A stretch of 64,000 nucleotides of DNA from Nocardia mangyaensis. Lineage in GTDB: Bacteria; Actinomycetota; Actinomycetes; Mycobacteriales; Mycobacteriaceae. The stretch is taken from the NCBI RefSeq assembly GCF_001886715.1, contig NZ_CP018082.1, positions 1,674,001-1,738,000 on the forward strand, written 5' to 3'. Position numbers and translations under genes: made by a program. The notes under the pieces are model-generated. The model was not told the DNA's origin. It ran no database searches and saw nothing but the letters and a program-made list of their open reading frames with translations. Shown piece by piece: positions 8,402-19,430 of this stretch (the stretch's first letter is position 1; each line of letters starts with the position of its first letter).

Positions 8402-9010
8402 ATGGCCGAGGTGCGCCGTCAGGAACGGGGCCGCCGCCGCATCGAGGACATCCTGCGTGCGGCCGCGGCGGTCTTCGCCGAACGCGGATACGAGGGGACC
8501 ACCACGAACGCGGTCGCGGCCGAGGCCGGGATCTCGCCCGGCTCGCTGTACCAGTACTTCCGCAACAAGGACGAGATCGCTGCCGCGCTGGCCGAGTTCT
8601 ACCGCGACCAGCTCGCCGCACTCGGCGCGGGCGTGCCCCACGAATCCGAGGGCCTCGACTTCGACGCCCTGCTCACCCGGGTGCTCGGCACCCTGGTCGA
8701 GTTCAACATCGCCCACCCCGGATTCAAGGCCCTGTTCGCGCGCACCGACATGCCGACCACCTTGCGCACGGCCGTCGCGCCCGCCTACGGTGCGCTGCAC
8801 CTGCGGTTCGAAGCCCTGATCGGCGCGGCCTTCCCCGAACTCGCCCCCGAGGACCGCCTGCGCGCGACCACCGTCGCCATCCAGCTCGTGCGCGGGATGA
8901 TGCCGCTGATCGTCGAGGCCGACCAGCACCAGCGTCCCGCGCTCGTCGAGGAACTCCGGTTGGTCCTGCGCTCGTACCTGCTGGCGCGAGCGGGCCGGCC
9001 GACCGGCTAG
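8402..9010 (+). CDS. TetR-family transcriptional regulator
   Basis: This 202-residue protein has a TetR N-terminal HTH at about residues 12-58 (ILRAAAAVFAERGYEGTTTNAVAAEAGISPGSLYQYFRNKDEI) and a ligand-binding C-terminal domain. It is transcribed away from the MMPL transporter gene, a layout typical of a local repressor that releases its exporter when a substrate-like ligand binds. The GAGGAGG site just upstream supports the ATG at 8402. Its 3' end overlaps the convergent TerD-HNH gene by 4 bp. The ligand is unknown. Confidence 0.92.
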   Translation: MAEVRRQERGRRRIEDILRAAAAVFAERGYEGTTTNAVAAEAGISPGSLYQYFRNKDEIAAALAEFYRDQLAALGAGVPHESEGLDFDALLTRVLGTLVEFNIAHPGFKALFARTDMPTTLRTAVAPAYGALHLRFEALIGAAFPELAPEDRLRATTVAIQLVRGMMPLIVEADQHQRPALVEELRLVLRSYLLARAGRPTG

Positions 9011-10809
9011 ATCCGCGCGCCCTTGGCGCGATTGCAGGCCCGGCACAGGATCTGCAGGTTCGTCATGCTCGTGGCACCGCCGCGGCTGAGCGGGATGATG
9101 TGGTCGAACTCCAGGTAGTGGCCGTCGCCGCATTCGACGCAGCGACCACCGTCACGCTGCCACACCTGGGCTTTCACATCCTGGGGGATGCTGCGGGTGT
9201 CGCGCTGGCCCGGCGTCAGCACCAGACGTTTCGACACCCGCAGCGCGCCCTCCAGCGCGGCTGCCACATAGTCCGGATCGGCGACGCCGAAGGTGGCGCC
9301 GCCGCGCGCCGAGGTCGCCGCGAGTACCACGGTGCCGTGCTCGGGATGCACCGAGACCACCCGGTTCCACGGCAATTCGATACCGGTGCCGTCGCCGACG
9401 AAGCGCAGCTTCTTGGAGCTGCCGATCAGCCTGCCCTCGGTATTGCGCGGCCCGCGCGCGAGGGTGCGGATGTGCACGGCAGGCAGATCGAGGTGCACCC
9501 GCTCGTCGGGGTCGAGGTGCAGCCCGGGGGTGTCGACGGTGGGCAGTTCGCCGCCGCGCAGCCGGGACAGGGTGCGGCCGCGGTGCATGCGGCGGCGCAG
9601 ATCGTCGACGATGTGGCCCGACAGGGCCAGCTCACTGACGACGTGCTCGAAGGCTTCCAGCTCCTCGGCGAACACCTCGCCGTCGGCGAAGGCGAACGCG
9701 ACCATCCGCTCCACATGAGTCGTGCCCACCTCCCGCAGTACCGCGCGGCCACGTTGGTCATCGATGCGCTGGAATCGCAGCGCGGTCCACAGCTCGATCC
9801 ACTCCATCGACTGGGTGCCCGGGCCGGTCATGACCCGCACGGCCCGGTTGCGCCAGTGCGTGAGGAACTCCTCGACCTCGGCCGTGCAGCTCTTGCACTG
9901 GGAATGCCCGCCGAAGAACCTGCGCCGCAGCGGGTTACCGCAGCGACCACAGTGCGCGCGATGCTCGTGGATGTGTGGGCGGGTGCTGCCGGTCCACTCG
10001 TCACCGTCCCACCAGCGCAACTGCCCTGGCGCGTGCGGGTCCGGATGCCAGTCGGCCAACTCCGGGTCCGGCGGGGGCGGTGGTGGCACGTCGATCACCC
10101 GGCGCGTGAGCTCCGGGGGGCGCGCCGTCGGCCGCCCTGCTCGGTCGGCTTCTGACGACTCGCTGGTCGAGGTGTCATGACGGGGTGCCGTGGCGGCAAG
10201 GCGAGCGCGATCCGCGGTGTGGGTGGACCCGGCCGCCGACGATCGTGGCGACGTCGACGAACGCTCGGTACGCACCGCCTCCGGCAGTTCGGGATGCCCG
10301 GCGACCGACTCGTCCACGGTCACCCCGAACTCCGTGGCCAACCCCGCCAATCCACCGGCCCAGCCCTGCCCGATCGCCCGGAACCGCCACTGCCCGTCGC
10401 GGCGATAGAACTCGCCGAACATCATCGCCTGCACGTCCTCGATCCCGTCGACCACGAAGGTGGCGACCGGGCCGTCGGCGGCGTGCACGGTCAGGGTGAG
10501 GTCGTCCAGCTCGTCGAAGGTGGCGTCGTCGATCGAGGCGCTGATCACGATCCGCGCCACCTCGTCCTCGGTCCGCGGGAGCGACACACTCAGCCGGGCT
10601 GTCCCGAGCGCGGGCTGCTGGTCGAGCGTGACCGCCTGCGAGACGTGCCTCGGCGCGTTGAAGAAGACGAAGTCTCCGTCGCCGCGTACCAGGCCCGACT
10701 CCGTGACCAGCAACGCATGCACGTCGACGGCGTGCGCCGACTCCCATGAAAGAACCACGGCGAGAAGCGATGTCGGGACTGATGCGTGCGCGCCCTTGCG
10801 TAGTTCCAT
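9007..10809 (-). CDS. TerD / DUF2510 / zinc-ribbon / HNH multidomain protein
   Basis: This 600-residue protein is a mosaic. Residues 1 to about 165 are a TerD domain (KGAHASVPTSLLAVVLSW, RGDGDFVFFNAP, GQWRFRAIGQGWAGG). After a low-complexity linker with a poly-proline run comes a DUF2510-type motif (LADWHPDPHAPGQLRWWDGDEWTGS), then a zinc ribbon (CGRCGN...CKSC). The middle has a TerB-like helical stretch and a PH-like region, and the C-terminus is an HNH endonuclease domain (CVECGDGHYLEFDHIIPLSRGG...NLQILCRACNRAKG) with the cysteines and histidines in place. HNH plus TerD suggests a stress- or phage-linked nuclease. This is inference from domains; no partner gene is adjacent. Confidence 0.82.
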   Translation of the reverse strand: MELRKGAHASVPTSLLAVVLSWESAHAVDVHALLVTESGLVRGDGDFVFFNAPRHVSQAVTLDQQPALGTARLSVSLPRTEDEVARIVISASIDDATFDELDDLTLTVHAADGPVATFVVDGIEDVQAMMFGEFYRRDGQWRFRAIGQGWAGGLAGLATEFGVTVDESVAGHPELPEAVRTERSSTSPRSSAAGSTHTADRARLAATAPRHDTSTSESSEADRAGRPTARPPELTRRVIDVPPPPPPDPELADWHPDPHAPGQLRWWDGDEWTGSTRPHIHEHRAHCGRCGNPLRRRFFGGHSQCKSCTAEVEEFLTHWRNRAVRVMTGPGTQSMEWIELWTALRFQRIDDQRGRAVLREVGTTHVERMVAFAFADGEVFAEELEAFEHVVSELALSGHIVDDLRRRMHRGRTLSRLRGGELPTVDTPGLHLDPDERVHLDLPAVHIRTLARGPRNTEGRLIGSSKKLRFVGDGTGIELPWNRVVSVHPEHGTVVLAATSARGGATFGVADPDYVAAALEGALRVSKRLVLTPGQRDTRSIPQDVKAQVWQRDGGRCVECGDGHYLEFDHIIPLSRGGATSMTNLQILCRACNRAKGARI

Positions 10810-10933
10810 GGTCTTGGCATGATGTCACGCCGGTACGACAGTGTTTGCTGGAGCGTAGTCGGGCGGAGTGACACGGAGTGGGGGTGAGTGGCTCCTTCCT
10901 GCGTCTGGGCCGACGGTGGGGCACAGTGGTGTC

Positions 10934-11428
10934 ATGACGAACCCGAAGAAGCGGGGGCGCGCGGCCGAGCCGGTGCCGGAGGCGCAGGCGCGCAGGGTGC
11001 CGGGGGCCGAACTGCTCTCGGCGGCTCAGGCTGCCGTGGGGGCGGCGCAGACGGCGGCGGGGCAGGCGATCGATGCGGCGCAGCAGACGGCGGGGTACGC
11101 GTTCGACGCGGCGGTGCGGTTGCCACCTGCCTCGGCGCAGTTGGCCGCTCAGTTGCCGGATCTGGTCGAGAATCTCTCGATCGCGGTGGACCGGCTCAAC
11201 AGCACGATCGACCGGCTCGATCGCACCTTGGCGCTGGCCGATCCGGTTTTCGCCACCTATGACCGGTTGCTGCCCCGGTTGGAGGCGATGATCTCGCTGG
11301 GTGAGGACATCTTCGGGGCGTTGGCGAAGGTACCGGGTGTCGGTCTGCTCGGCCGGATCACCGGACGAGGCGGCGACGAACCGCCGCCCGAACCCGAACC
11401 GGGCAAGCGCTCCCGCCCGCGACGATAG
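10934..11428 (+). CDS. Hypothetical helical protein (phasin-like composition)
   Basis: This 164-residue protein starts at the ATG at 10934. It is Ala/Gln-rich in the first half (AAQAAVGAAQTAAGQAIDAAQQTAGYAFDAAVRLP) and has a heptad-like segment (ENLSIAVDRLNSTIDRLDRTLALAD) that should form a coiled coil. The C-terminus is Pro/Glu/Arg-rich and disordered. I see no catalytic motif or signal peptide. Similar compositions occur in surface-coating phasin-like proteins, but I do not recognise the family. It lies alone between a TerD-HNH gene transcribed divergently and the convergent pabAB gene. Confidence 0.6.
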   Translation: MTNPKKRGRAAEPVPEAQARRVPGAELLSAAQAAVGAAQTAAGQAIDAAQQTAGYAFDAAVRLPPASAQLAAQLPDLVENLSIAVDRLNSTIDRLDRTLALADPVFATYDRLLPRLEAMISLGEDIFGALAKVPGVGLLGRITGRGGDEPPPEPEPGKRSRPRR

Positions 11429-11556
11429 TCAGCCCTTCGGCCGGGGCGCCGTGGAAGGTCGCCCGGCGGGTGCGCCCCACGATGGGTAGTGGTGTGGCAC
11501 CACACGGGCGGGGTGGTACCGCCGAGTGGTGCAACGACAGGCCGGCCGCTGCCGTT

Positions 11557-13617
<2,061 letters not shown>

Positions 13618-13696
13618 CGTGGGAGAAACCCTACGCCGGGCGCGGTCGTGTGCCTGCGAGGCATTCCCGCGCAGCGGGTGGCGATCTCGGGGCAGA

Positions 13697-14761
13697 ATGT
13701 CCGTCATGGCTGTTTCGCAACCGCTCGATGTCGACCCGACGATCGCGGATTTCGCGGCGATCGGGCAGTGGATGGACGAGCAGAACCTGCCCGGCGGCGA
13801 GTTCGGCGAGGTCACCGCGATCGGTGGCGGCACGCAGAACATCATGCTGCGCTTCACCCGTGGTGATCGCGAGTACGTGCTGCGCCGCGGCCCCCAACAC
13901 CTGCGCGCGAAGAGCAACGACGTCATCCGCCGCGAATCGCGACTGCTCGGCGCCTTGGACGGCACCGAGATCCGGTCCCCGCGCGTGATCGCGGCCTGCG
14001 CCGACGACTCGGTGATCGGCGCGGTCTTCTACCTGATGGAGCCCATCCGCGGCTTCAACCCGCAGACCGAACTGCCCGCCCTGCACGCCGGTGACCCCGA
14101 GGTCCGCCACGGGATGGGCCTGTCCGCGGTCGAGGCCATCGCCCGCCTCGGCTCCCTGGACTACCAGGCACTCGGCCTGCAGGACTACGGCAAGCCGGAC
14201 GGTTTCCTCGAACGCCAGGTGCCGCGCTGGTTGCGCGAGCTCGAGTCCTACTCCGCCAACGAGGGTTACCCCGGCCCGCGGATCCCCGGTCTCGAGCAGG
14301 TCGGCGACTGGCTCGACCGCCACCGCCCGACGGACCCGCCCCCCGGCATCATGCACGGCGACTGTCACCTGGCGAACATGATGTTCGACTACGACAGCCC
14401 CGAGGTGGCCGCCATGGTCGACTGGGAGATGTCCACCATCGGTGACCCGCTGCTCGACCTCGGCTGGCAGCTGGCGACCAGGCCCGAACCGGGCACTGTG
14501 GGCGCGGGCTTGATGGGCACGCTCGGCACCGTCGGCGGTCTGCCGACCGAGGCCGAGATGGTCGAGCACTACGGCAAATTCTCCGACCGTGACCTGAGCG
14601 CCGTCACCTGGTACACCGTGCTGGCCTGCTTCAAGCTGGGCATCGTGCTCGAGGGCACGCACGCGCGGGCGTTCGCGGGCAAGGCGCCCGTGCCGGTGGG
14701 CGACTTCCTGCACGCGGTGACGCTGGAGTTGTTCGAACAGGCGCAACGTCTCGCCGAGTGA
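13697..14761 (+). CDS. Aminoglycoside-phosphotransferase-fold kinase (ACAD10/11-like)
   Basis: This 354-residue protein has the APH/choline-kinase fold. Visible motifs are the nucleotide-binding start (GGGTQNIMLRFTRGDREYVLRRGP), the catalytic loop PPGIMHGDCHLANMMFDY and the metal site MVDWEMSTIGDPLLDLGWQLA. This branch resembles the kinase domain of human ACAD10/11, which phosphorylates 4-hydroxyacyl-CoAs before beta-oxidation; in actinobacteria such genes usually sit near acyl-CoA dehydrogenases, which are absent here. An ATG nine bases downstream (13706) is an equally possible start. The substrate is unknown. Confidence 0.85.
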   Translation: MSVMAVSQPLDVDPTIADFAAIGQWMDEQNLPGGEFGEVTAIGGGTQNIMLRFTRGDREYVLRRGPQHLRAKSNDVIRRESRLLGALDGTEIRSPRVIAACADDSVIGAVFYLMEPIRGFNPQTELPALHAGDPEVRHGMGLSAVEAIARLGSLDYQALGLQDYGKPDGFLERQVPRWLRELESYSANEGYPGPRIPGLEQVGDWLDRHRPTDPPPGIMHGDCHLANMMFDYDSPEVAAMVDWEMSTIGDPLLDLGWQLATRPEPGTVGAGLMGTLGTVGGLPTEAEMVEHYGKFSDRDLSAVTWYTVLACFKLGIVLEGTHARAFAGKAPVPVGDFLHAVTLELFEQAQRLAE

Positions 14762-14831
14762 TGCCCGGATCTCGCGGATAGTTGGCGGAATATTGATGGA
14801 TCACAAGATGCAGACATTCTAGGCTCGCATC

Positions 14832-15356
14832 ATGATCGTCCCCGACATCAAGAACTGGACCTGGGTCCTCGAACGCCCCTGCCCCGATTGCGGATACGAC
14901 GCCGAGGCCACCGCCTACGCGGCGATCCCCGAACTGGCCCTCGCCAGTGCCGCCCGCCTCGGCGCCGCGCTCGAACGCGCCGAGGCGCGGGTGCGGCCCG
15001 ACGAGTCCACTTGGTCGGTCCTCGAATACGGCGCGCACGTGCGCGATGTGTGCCGGATCTTCGACATCAGGCTCGCGCTGATCCTGGCCGGTGACGGCGT
15101 CGAGGCGCCGCGGTTCGAGAACTGGGATCAGGACGCGACGGCGGTCGAGGATCGCTACGGTGAGCAGGATCCCGCCCGGGTCGCCGAGGAACTGTCGCTC
15201 GCCGCGGCCACGGTGGCCGCCGCGTTCGGCGCGGTTCCGTCGGATCGGCTGGCCCTGCGTGGCGCGCGCAGCGACGGCTCGCTGTTCACCGTGACCTCAC
15301 TGGGCCGATATTTCCTCCACGATCTCGTGCACCACGTCCATGACGTGCATGGATAG
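14832..15356 (+). CDS. DinB/mycothiol-type four-helix protein
   Basis: This 174-residue protein fits the DinB-like superfamily: a start of MIVPDIKNWTWVLERPCPDCGYD, a histidine in the first helical half (WSVLEYGAHVRDVCRIFDIRLALIL) and the terminal YFLHDLVHHVHDVHG, which supplies the other two metal-binding histidines. Members are metal-dependent thiol transferases using mycothiol or bacillithiol, or are uncharacterised. The start follows a short promoter-like gap after the kinase gene on the same strand. The specific reaction cannot be assigned. Confidence 0.8.
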   Translation: MIVPDIKNWTWVLERPCPDCGYDAEATAYAAIPELALASAARLGAALERAEARVRPDESTWSVLEYGAHVRDVCRIFDIRLALILAGDGVEAPRFENWDQDATAVEDRYGEQDPARVAEELSLAAATVAAAFGAVPSDRLALRGARSDGSLFTVTSLGRYFLHDLVHHVHDVHG

Positions 15357-15462
15357 AGAAATCTTCATATTCTTTCTAGAACGTGTTCCAGAATTGGCCG
15401 AATCTTCGTTAGGGTGAGTGCAGTCACTACGAGGCACCAGCTTGGCGAGAGGTCGACCGGAA

Positions 15463-16593
15463 ATGAAGACGAAGGGCGCGATCCTGTGGGGCACCGACCA
15501 GCAGTGGTCGGTGGAGGAGATCGAGGTCGGCGACCCCGTCGCCGGCGAAGTGCAGATCCGGATGGAAACGGCGGGCATGTGCCACTCCGACCATCACATC
15601 GTCACCGGCGCGACGCCGATGCCCGCCTTCCCGGTGATGGGCGGGCACGAGGGCGCGGGCGTGGTCACCAAGCTCGGCCCGAACTGTCCGAGTGATCTGG
15701 CGGTGGGCGACCACGTCATCCTCTCGTTCATCCCGGCCTGCGGCCGCTGCCCCGCCTGCGTCGCAGGCAACATGGCGCTGTGCGATCTGGGCGCGGGACT
15801 GTTGATGGGGCAGGCGATCTCGGACGGCACCTACCGCATCCAGGCGCGCGGGGAGAACGTCATCCCGATGTGCCTGCTCGGCACCTTCGCTCCCTACATG
15901 ACGGTGCACCACACCTCGGTGGTCAGGATCGATCCGACTGTCCCGTTCGAGGTCGCCTGCCTGGTCGGCTGCGGTGTACCGACCGGCTTCGGCTCCTCGA
16001 CCCATGTGGCGCAGGTACAGCCGGGCGAGACCGTGGTCATCGCGGGTATCGGCGGCGTCGGCCTGAGCGCGCTTCAGGGCGCGGTCCTGTCCGGTGCGTC
16101 GAAAGTCGTTGCCATCGACCCGAATCCGTGGAAGCTGGAGCAGGCACAGAAGTTCGGCGCCACCCACACCTACGAGTCCATGGCCGCCGCGATCATGCCG
16201 CTCATGGACGCGACCGAGGGGCGGATGGCCGAGAAGGTCATCCTCACCATGGGCGAGATGCACGGCGACTACGTCGAGGAGGGCTTGATCCTCACCGGCA
16301 AGGCGGGCACGCTGGTCGTCACCTCGATGGGCCGCATGGACGCCGGCGATGTGAAGATGAACAGCTTCCTGCTGTCGATGCTGCAGAAGACGGTGAAGGG
16401 CTGCATCTTCGGCGGCGGCAACGCCCGCCAGGACGCGCCGCGCCTGCTGCAGCTCTACAAGTCCGGCCAGCTCAACCTCGACGACATGGTCACCCGCAGC
16501 TACTCGCTGGAGGAGATCAACCAGGGCTACCAGGACATGCTGGACGGCAAGAACCTGCGCGGCATCATCCGCTACACCGAGGCCGACTGGTAA
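15463..16593 (+). CDS. NDMA-type zinc-dependent alcohol dehydrogenase
   Basis: This 376-residue medium-chain dehydrogenase has the catalytic zinc ligands (AGMCHSDHHI and GGHEGAGVV), the structural zinc loop (CGRCPACVAGNMALC) and the NAD-binding GIGGVGLSALQGA motif. The overall pattern, including MKTKGAILWGTDQQWSVEEIEVGDP at the start and the YTEADW end, fits the actinobacterial NDMA-dependent alcohol dehydrogenase group, which uses tightly bound NADH and an unknown electron acceptor; some members are mycofactocin-linked. No mycofactocin genes are in the window. ATG 15463 is preceded by a GAGAGG-type purine stretch. A terminator hairpin follows. Confidence 0.9.
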   Translation: MKTKGAILWGTDQQWSVEEIEVGDPVAGEVQIRMETAGMCHSDHHIVTGATPMPAFPVMGGHEGAGVVTKLGPNCPSDLAVGDHVILSFIPACGRCPACVAGNMALCDLGAGLLMGQAISDGTYRIQARGENVIPMCLLGTFAPYMTVHHTSVVRIDPTVPFEVACLVGCGVPTGFGSSTHVAQVQPGETVVIAGIGGVGLSALQGAVLSGASKVVAIDPNPWKLEQAQKFGATHTYESMAAAIMPLMDATEGRMAEKVILTMGEMHGDYVEEGLILTGKAGTLVVTSMGRMDAGDVKMNSFLLSMLQKTVKGCIFGGGNARQDAPRLLQLYKSGQLNLDDMVTRSYSLEEINQGYQDMLDGKNLRGIIRYTEADW

Positions 16594-16607
16594 ACCGACC
16601 CGACCAC

Positions 16608-16649
16608 GCCCGCTCGGTGAACCGTCCTCGGTTCCCTGGGCGGGCTTTT
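16608..16649. terminator. Hairpin with T-run after the alcohol dehydrogenase
   Basis: GCCCG (16608-16612) pairs with CGGGC (16641-16645) with further partial pairing of GTGAACCG to CGGTTC inside, followed by TTTT at 16646-16649. It sits between the convergent dehydrogenase and aztA genes and can terminate the dehydrogenase transcript. Confidence 0.65.
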
Positions 16650-17332
16650 CACTGCACCATCACCGCCAGCACCTCCGCCGGACCACCCGCCGAGACGAGC
16701 CGGCCCGCGCGCAGGACGAGACAGTGATCGGCCCGCTGCGCCTCGGCCAGGTCGTGGGTGGCCTGGACGACGGTGACGCCGGTCGCGCTGATCTCGGTCA
16801 GTACCTGGGCGATCTCGGCCTGGGAATCCGCGTCCAAGCCCGCCGCCGGTTCGTCGAGCAGCAGGAGATCCGACTGCTGGGCCAGGGCCTGGGCGAGCAG
16901 GGTGCGCTGGCGTTGTCCGCCCGAGAGGGTGTCGAGCCGTCGAGTGGCCAGATCGCCGAGGTTCATCCGTTCCAGGCAGGACTGCGTGATGGCGCGATCC
17001 TCGCTGGTGAGCCGTCGCCACGGGCCGCGGTGCGCCCAGCGTCCCATCGCCACGGTGTCGCGCACGGTGATCGGCAGCGTCGGCGGTACTGCCGTGTGCT
17101 GGACCACGAACGCGGGTCGCCGGGCGGTGTCGCGATGAACCGCGCCCTGCAGCGCGGCGAGGGTGCCCGCGAGTACGCCGAGCAGGGTCGACTTCCCTGA
17201 ACCGTTGGGCCCGACGACGGTGGTGACCTGCCCGCGCGGGATCGTGGCCGTCACGTCGCGCAGCACGGGCTGACGCGCGTAGCCCGCCGTCAGGTGCTCG
17301 AGCCGGATCGCCGAGTCGGCTGTGTGTCGCAT
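16649..17332 (-). CDS. aztA: Zinc ABC transporter ATP-binding protein AztA
   Basis: This 227-residue ATPase has Walker A (GPNGSGKST), the Q-loop, the signature LSGGQRQR, Walker B (LLLLDEP) and the switch histidine in VQATHDLAEAQ. It powers a cluster-9-type metal importer whose permease (17382) and binding protein (19427) are on the opposite strand. The ATG at 17332 has a GGGGTGAGA site. Because the start is only 49 bp from the permease start with a Zur-like box between, both sides should be derepressed together under zinc limitation. Symbols follow the AztABCD system because two AztD-like proteins are encoded nearby. Confidence 0.85.
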   Translation of the reverse strand: MRHTADSAIRLEHLTAGYARQPVLRDVTATIPRGQVTTVVGPNGSGKSTLLGVLAGTLAALQGAVHRDTARRPAFVVQHTAVPPTLPITVRDTVAMGRWAHRGPWRRLTSEDRAITQSCLERMNLGDLATRRLDTLSGGQRQRTLLAQALAQQSDLLLLDEPAAGLDADSQAEIAQVLTEISATGVTVVQATHDLAEAQRADHCLVLRAGRLVSAGGPAEVLAVMVQ

Positions 17333-17344
17333 CTCACCCCTCTT

Positions 17345-17369
17345 TGTAACGATAATCATTTTCAGTATA
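17345..17369. promoter_or_regulatory. Zur/Fur-type box between aztA and aztBD
   Basis: The sequence TAACGATAATCATTTTCAGT, AT-rich in a GC-rich region, has the ATAATCATTTTC core typical of actinobacterial Zur/Fur boxes and fills the 49-bp gap between the two divergent starts. It should let zinc-loaded Zur repress both transcripts. Confidence 0.75.
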
Positions 17370-17381
17370 TCGTTCGGCGCT

Positions 17382-19430
17382 ATGGATTGGCTGATCGCCC
17401 CGTTCGAGGTGGCATTTGTGCAGCGAGCGCTGTGGGGCGGCCTGCTCGTCTCCTGTGTCTGCGCCCTCGCCGGGACCTGGGTTGTGGTGCGCGGCATGGC
17501 ATTTCTCGGCGACGCGATGGCGCACGGCATGCTGCCCGGTGTCGCGGTCGCGGCGCTGCTGGGCGGCAATCTGCTCGTCGGTGCGGCGGTCAGCTGCGCT
17601 GCCATGGCCTTCGGTGTGTCGGTGCTCGGGCGCAGCAAGCGCTTCGCGACCGACACCGCGATCGGGCTGCTGTTCGTCGGCATGCTGGCCGCCGGGGTGA
17701 TCATCGTGTCGCGCTCGCAGTCGTTCGCCGTCGACCTGACCGGGTTCCTCTTCGGTGACGTGCTGGCCGTGCGGTCGCGCGATCTGTGGTACCTCGTCGC
17801 GGCACTCGCGGTCGCGGTGGTGGTGGCGGTGCTGGGTCACCGGGCCTTCCTCGCGCTGAGCTTCGATCCGCGCAAGGCGCACACGCTCGGGCTGCGGCCG
17901 AAGCTGGCGCACGCGGCGCTGATCGGGCTGGTGACGCTGGCGATCGTGGCGTCGTTCCATGTCGTCGGGACGCTGCTGGTCTTCGGCCTGCTCATCGCCC
18001 CACCCGCCGCGGCGATGTACTGGTCGGACCGGATTCCGGTGATCATGGCCGTCGCGGCTCTGATCGGCGGGCTCTCGACCGTGGGCGGGCTGGTCATCTC
18101 CTGGCACGCGGGGACCGCGGCAGGCGCGACCATCGCGGCCGTGGCCGTCGGCGCGTTCTTCCTGTCGGCGATCGTGTCCGCCCTGCGCGAGCGCTTCGGC
18201 CGGGTCGGGGCCGCCTCGGTGGCCGCGCTGGCGGCAGTGCCGCTGGTCGGCTGCGGGACGGCGGAGGAACCCGCCGTGGTCGAGGAGACACCGCACGGTT
18301 TCGTCGCGGGTGCCGAGGAGATGACCGAGGCGCAGACCCGGCTGGTGGTGGTCGACGCGGGAACCGGTGCGGTGCGGGTCGTCGATCTGCTGACCGAGGA
18401 GGTCACGCCGGTCGATGTGGCACTCGAAGGTGCTGCCGTGCAGCCGAGTCCGGCAGGATCGCGCACCGGTGGTTCGCCCGCGCTGCGGCTGGCCGATGAC
18501 GGCAGATTCGCCTACCTGAGCTCCGGCGACCGGATCCACATCGTCGACAGCGGTGCGTGGACCGTGGATCACGGCGATCACCGGCACTACTACAGCGCAC
18601 CGATTCGCTCGGTCGGCGCGGCCACGGTGCCCGGTGGCGCTTCTACCTCGAACGAGTCAGGTGTGGTTGCGGCGTATGGCGATTCGGCCCTGGCCACCGT
18701 TGTTCTGGAGTCCGGGGCGACGGTCGCGTTCGATCGTGTCGCCCTGGGTGAAGGCGTTGTGCCCGAGCCACGGCGGATCGACGGGATCGCGGTGCCGTAT
18801 GGCGAGCGGCTCGTCGTGGCCGACGGTACGGGCCGGGTCGAGGTGCGAGACCGGGACGGCGCGCCCGGACAGGTACAGCCCGAGACCTGCCCAGCGGCCC
18901 AGGGTCAAGCCGTGACCAGGCGTGGAGTCGTGTTCGGCTGTGCCGACGGCGCGCTCGTCGTCGCCCAGCGCGAGGGTGAGTTCGTCACCGAGAAGATCCC
19001 CTACCCGACCCCGACCGCCGATCGCGCGACCGCCTTCACCCACCGTCCCGGCAGCACCACCCTGACCGCCCTCGCCGGTCGCGACGCCGTCTGGAGCGTC
19101 GACATCAGGACCAAGACCTGGACCCACACCCCCCTCGCCGACGCGGTCGCGGCGAACACGGCGGGGGAGGGCTCGGCCCTGCTCGCCCTCACCCGCGACG
19201 GCGTCCTGCACGGCATCGACCCCGTATCCGGCACGCAGACAGCACAGGTCGACCTGCTCACCGGCCCCGTCGAGGGCCGACCGGTGATCCAGGTCGACCC
19301 GAATCGGGCTTACCTCAACGACTCTCGCGCCCGCACCGTCCACGAGATCGCCTACAACGACAACCTCCGCACCGCCCGCGAATTCCCGCTGGACATCGAA
19401 CCGTCACTACTGGTGGAGGCGGGTCTGTGA
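17382..19430 (+). CDS. AztB zinc permease fused to an AztD-like metallochaperone
   Basis: This 682-residue protein joins two genes in one frame. Residues 1 to about 275 are an ABC-3 (ZnuB-like) permease with eight or so helices, including GDAMAHGMLPGVA and FDPRKAHTLGLRP. At residue 291 a lipobox-like LAAVPLVGCG follows, the former signal of a lipoprotein; the remainder is a beta-propeller like AztD, a zinc chaperone, with a metal-binding DHGDHRHYY segment near residue 395. No stop or restart separates them. The tether would keep the chaperone at the pore on the outer face. A free AztD paralogue is encoded at 20521. The downstream aztC start overlaps the stop (GTGA). Confidence 0.8.
   Translation: MDWLIAPFEVAFVQRALWGGLLVSCVCALAGTWVVVRGMAFLGDAMAHGMLPGVAVAALLGGNLLVGAAVSCAAMAFGVSVLGRSKRFATDTAIGLLFVGMLAAGVIIVSRSQSFAVDLTGFLFGDVLAVRSRDLWYLVAALAVAVVVAVLGHRAFLALSFDPRKAHTLGLRPKLAHAALIGLVTLAIVASFHVVGTLLVFGLLIAPPAAAMYWSDRIPVIMAVAALIGGLSTVGGLVISWHAGTAAGATIAAVAVGAFFLSAIVSALRERFGRVGAASVAALAAVPLVGCGTAEEPAVVEETPHGFVAGAEEMTEAQTRLVVVDAGTGAVRVVDLLTEEVTPVDVALEGAAVQPSPAGSRTGGSPALRLADDGRFAYLSSGDRIHIVDSGAWTVDHGDHRHYYSAPIRSVGAATVPGGASTSNESGVVAAYGDSALATVVLESGATVAFDRVALGEGVVPEPRRIDGIAVPYGERLVVADGTGRVEVRDRDGAPGQVQPETCPAAQGQAVTRRGVVFGCADGALVVAQREGEFVTEKIPYPTPTADRATAFTHRPGSTTLTALAGRDAVWSVDIRTKTWTHTPLADAVAANTAGEGSALLALTRDGVLHGIDPVSGTQTAQVDLLTGPVEGRPVIQVDPNRAYLNDSRARTVHEIAYNDNLRTAREFPLDIEPSLLVEAGL

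Noticed and set aside
13618..13965. Extension of pabAB beyond MRTLLIDNYDSFTYN
   Set aside because: The PabA family starts there, and the upstream residues overlap the divergent kinase gene with no similarity.
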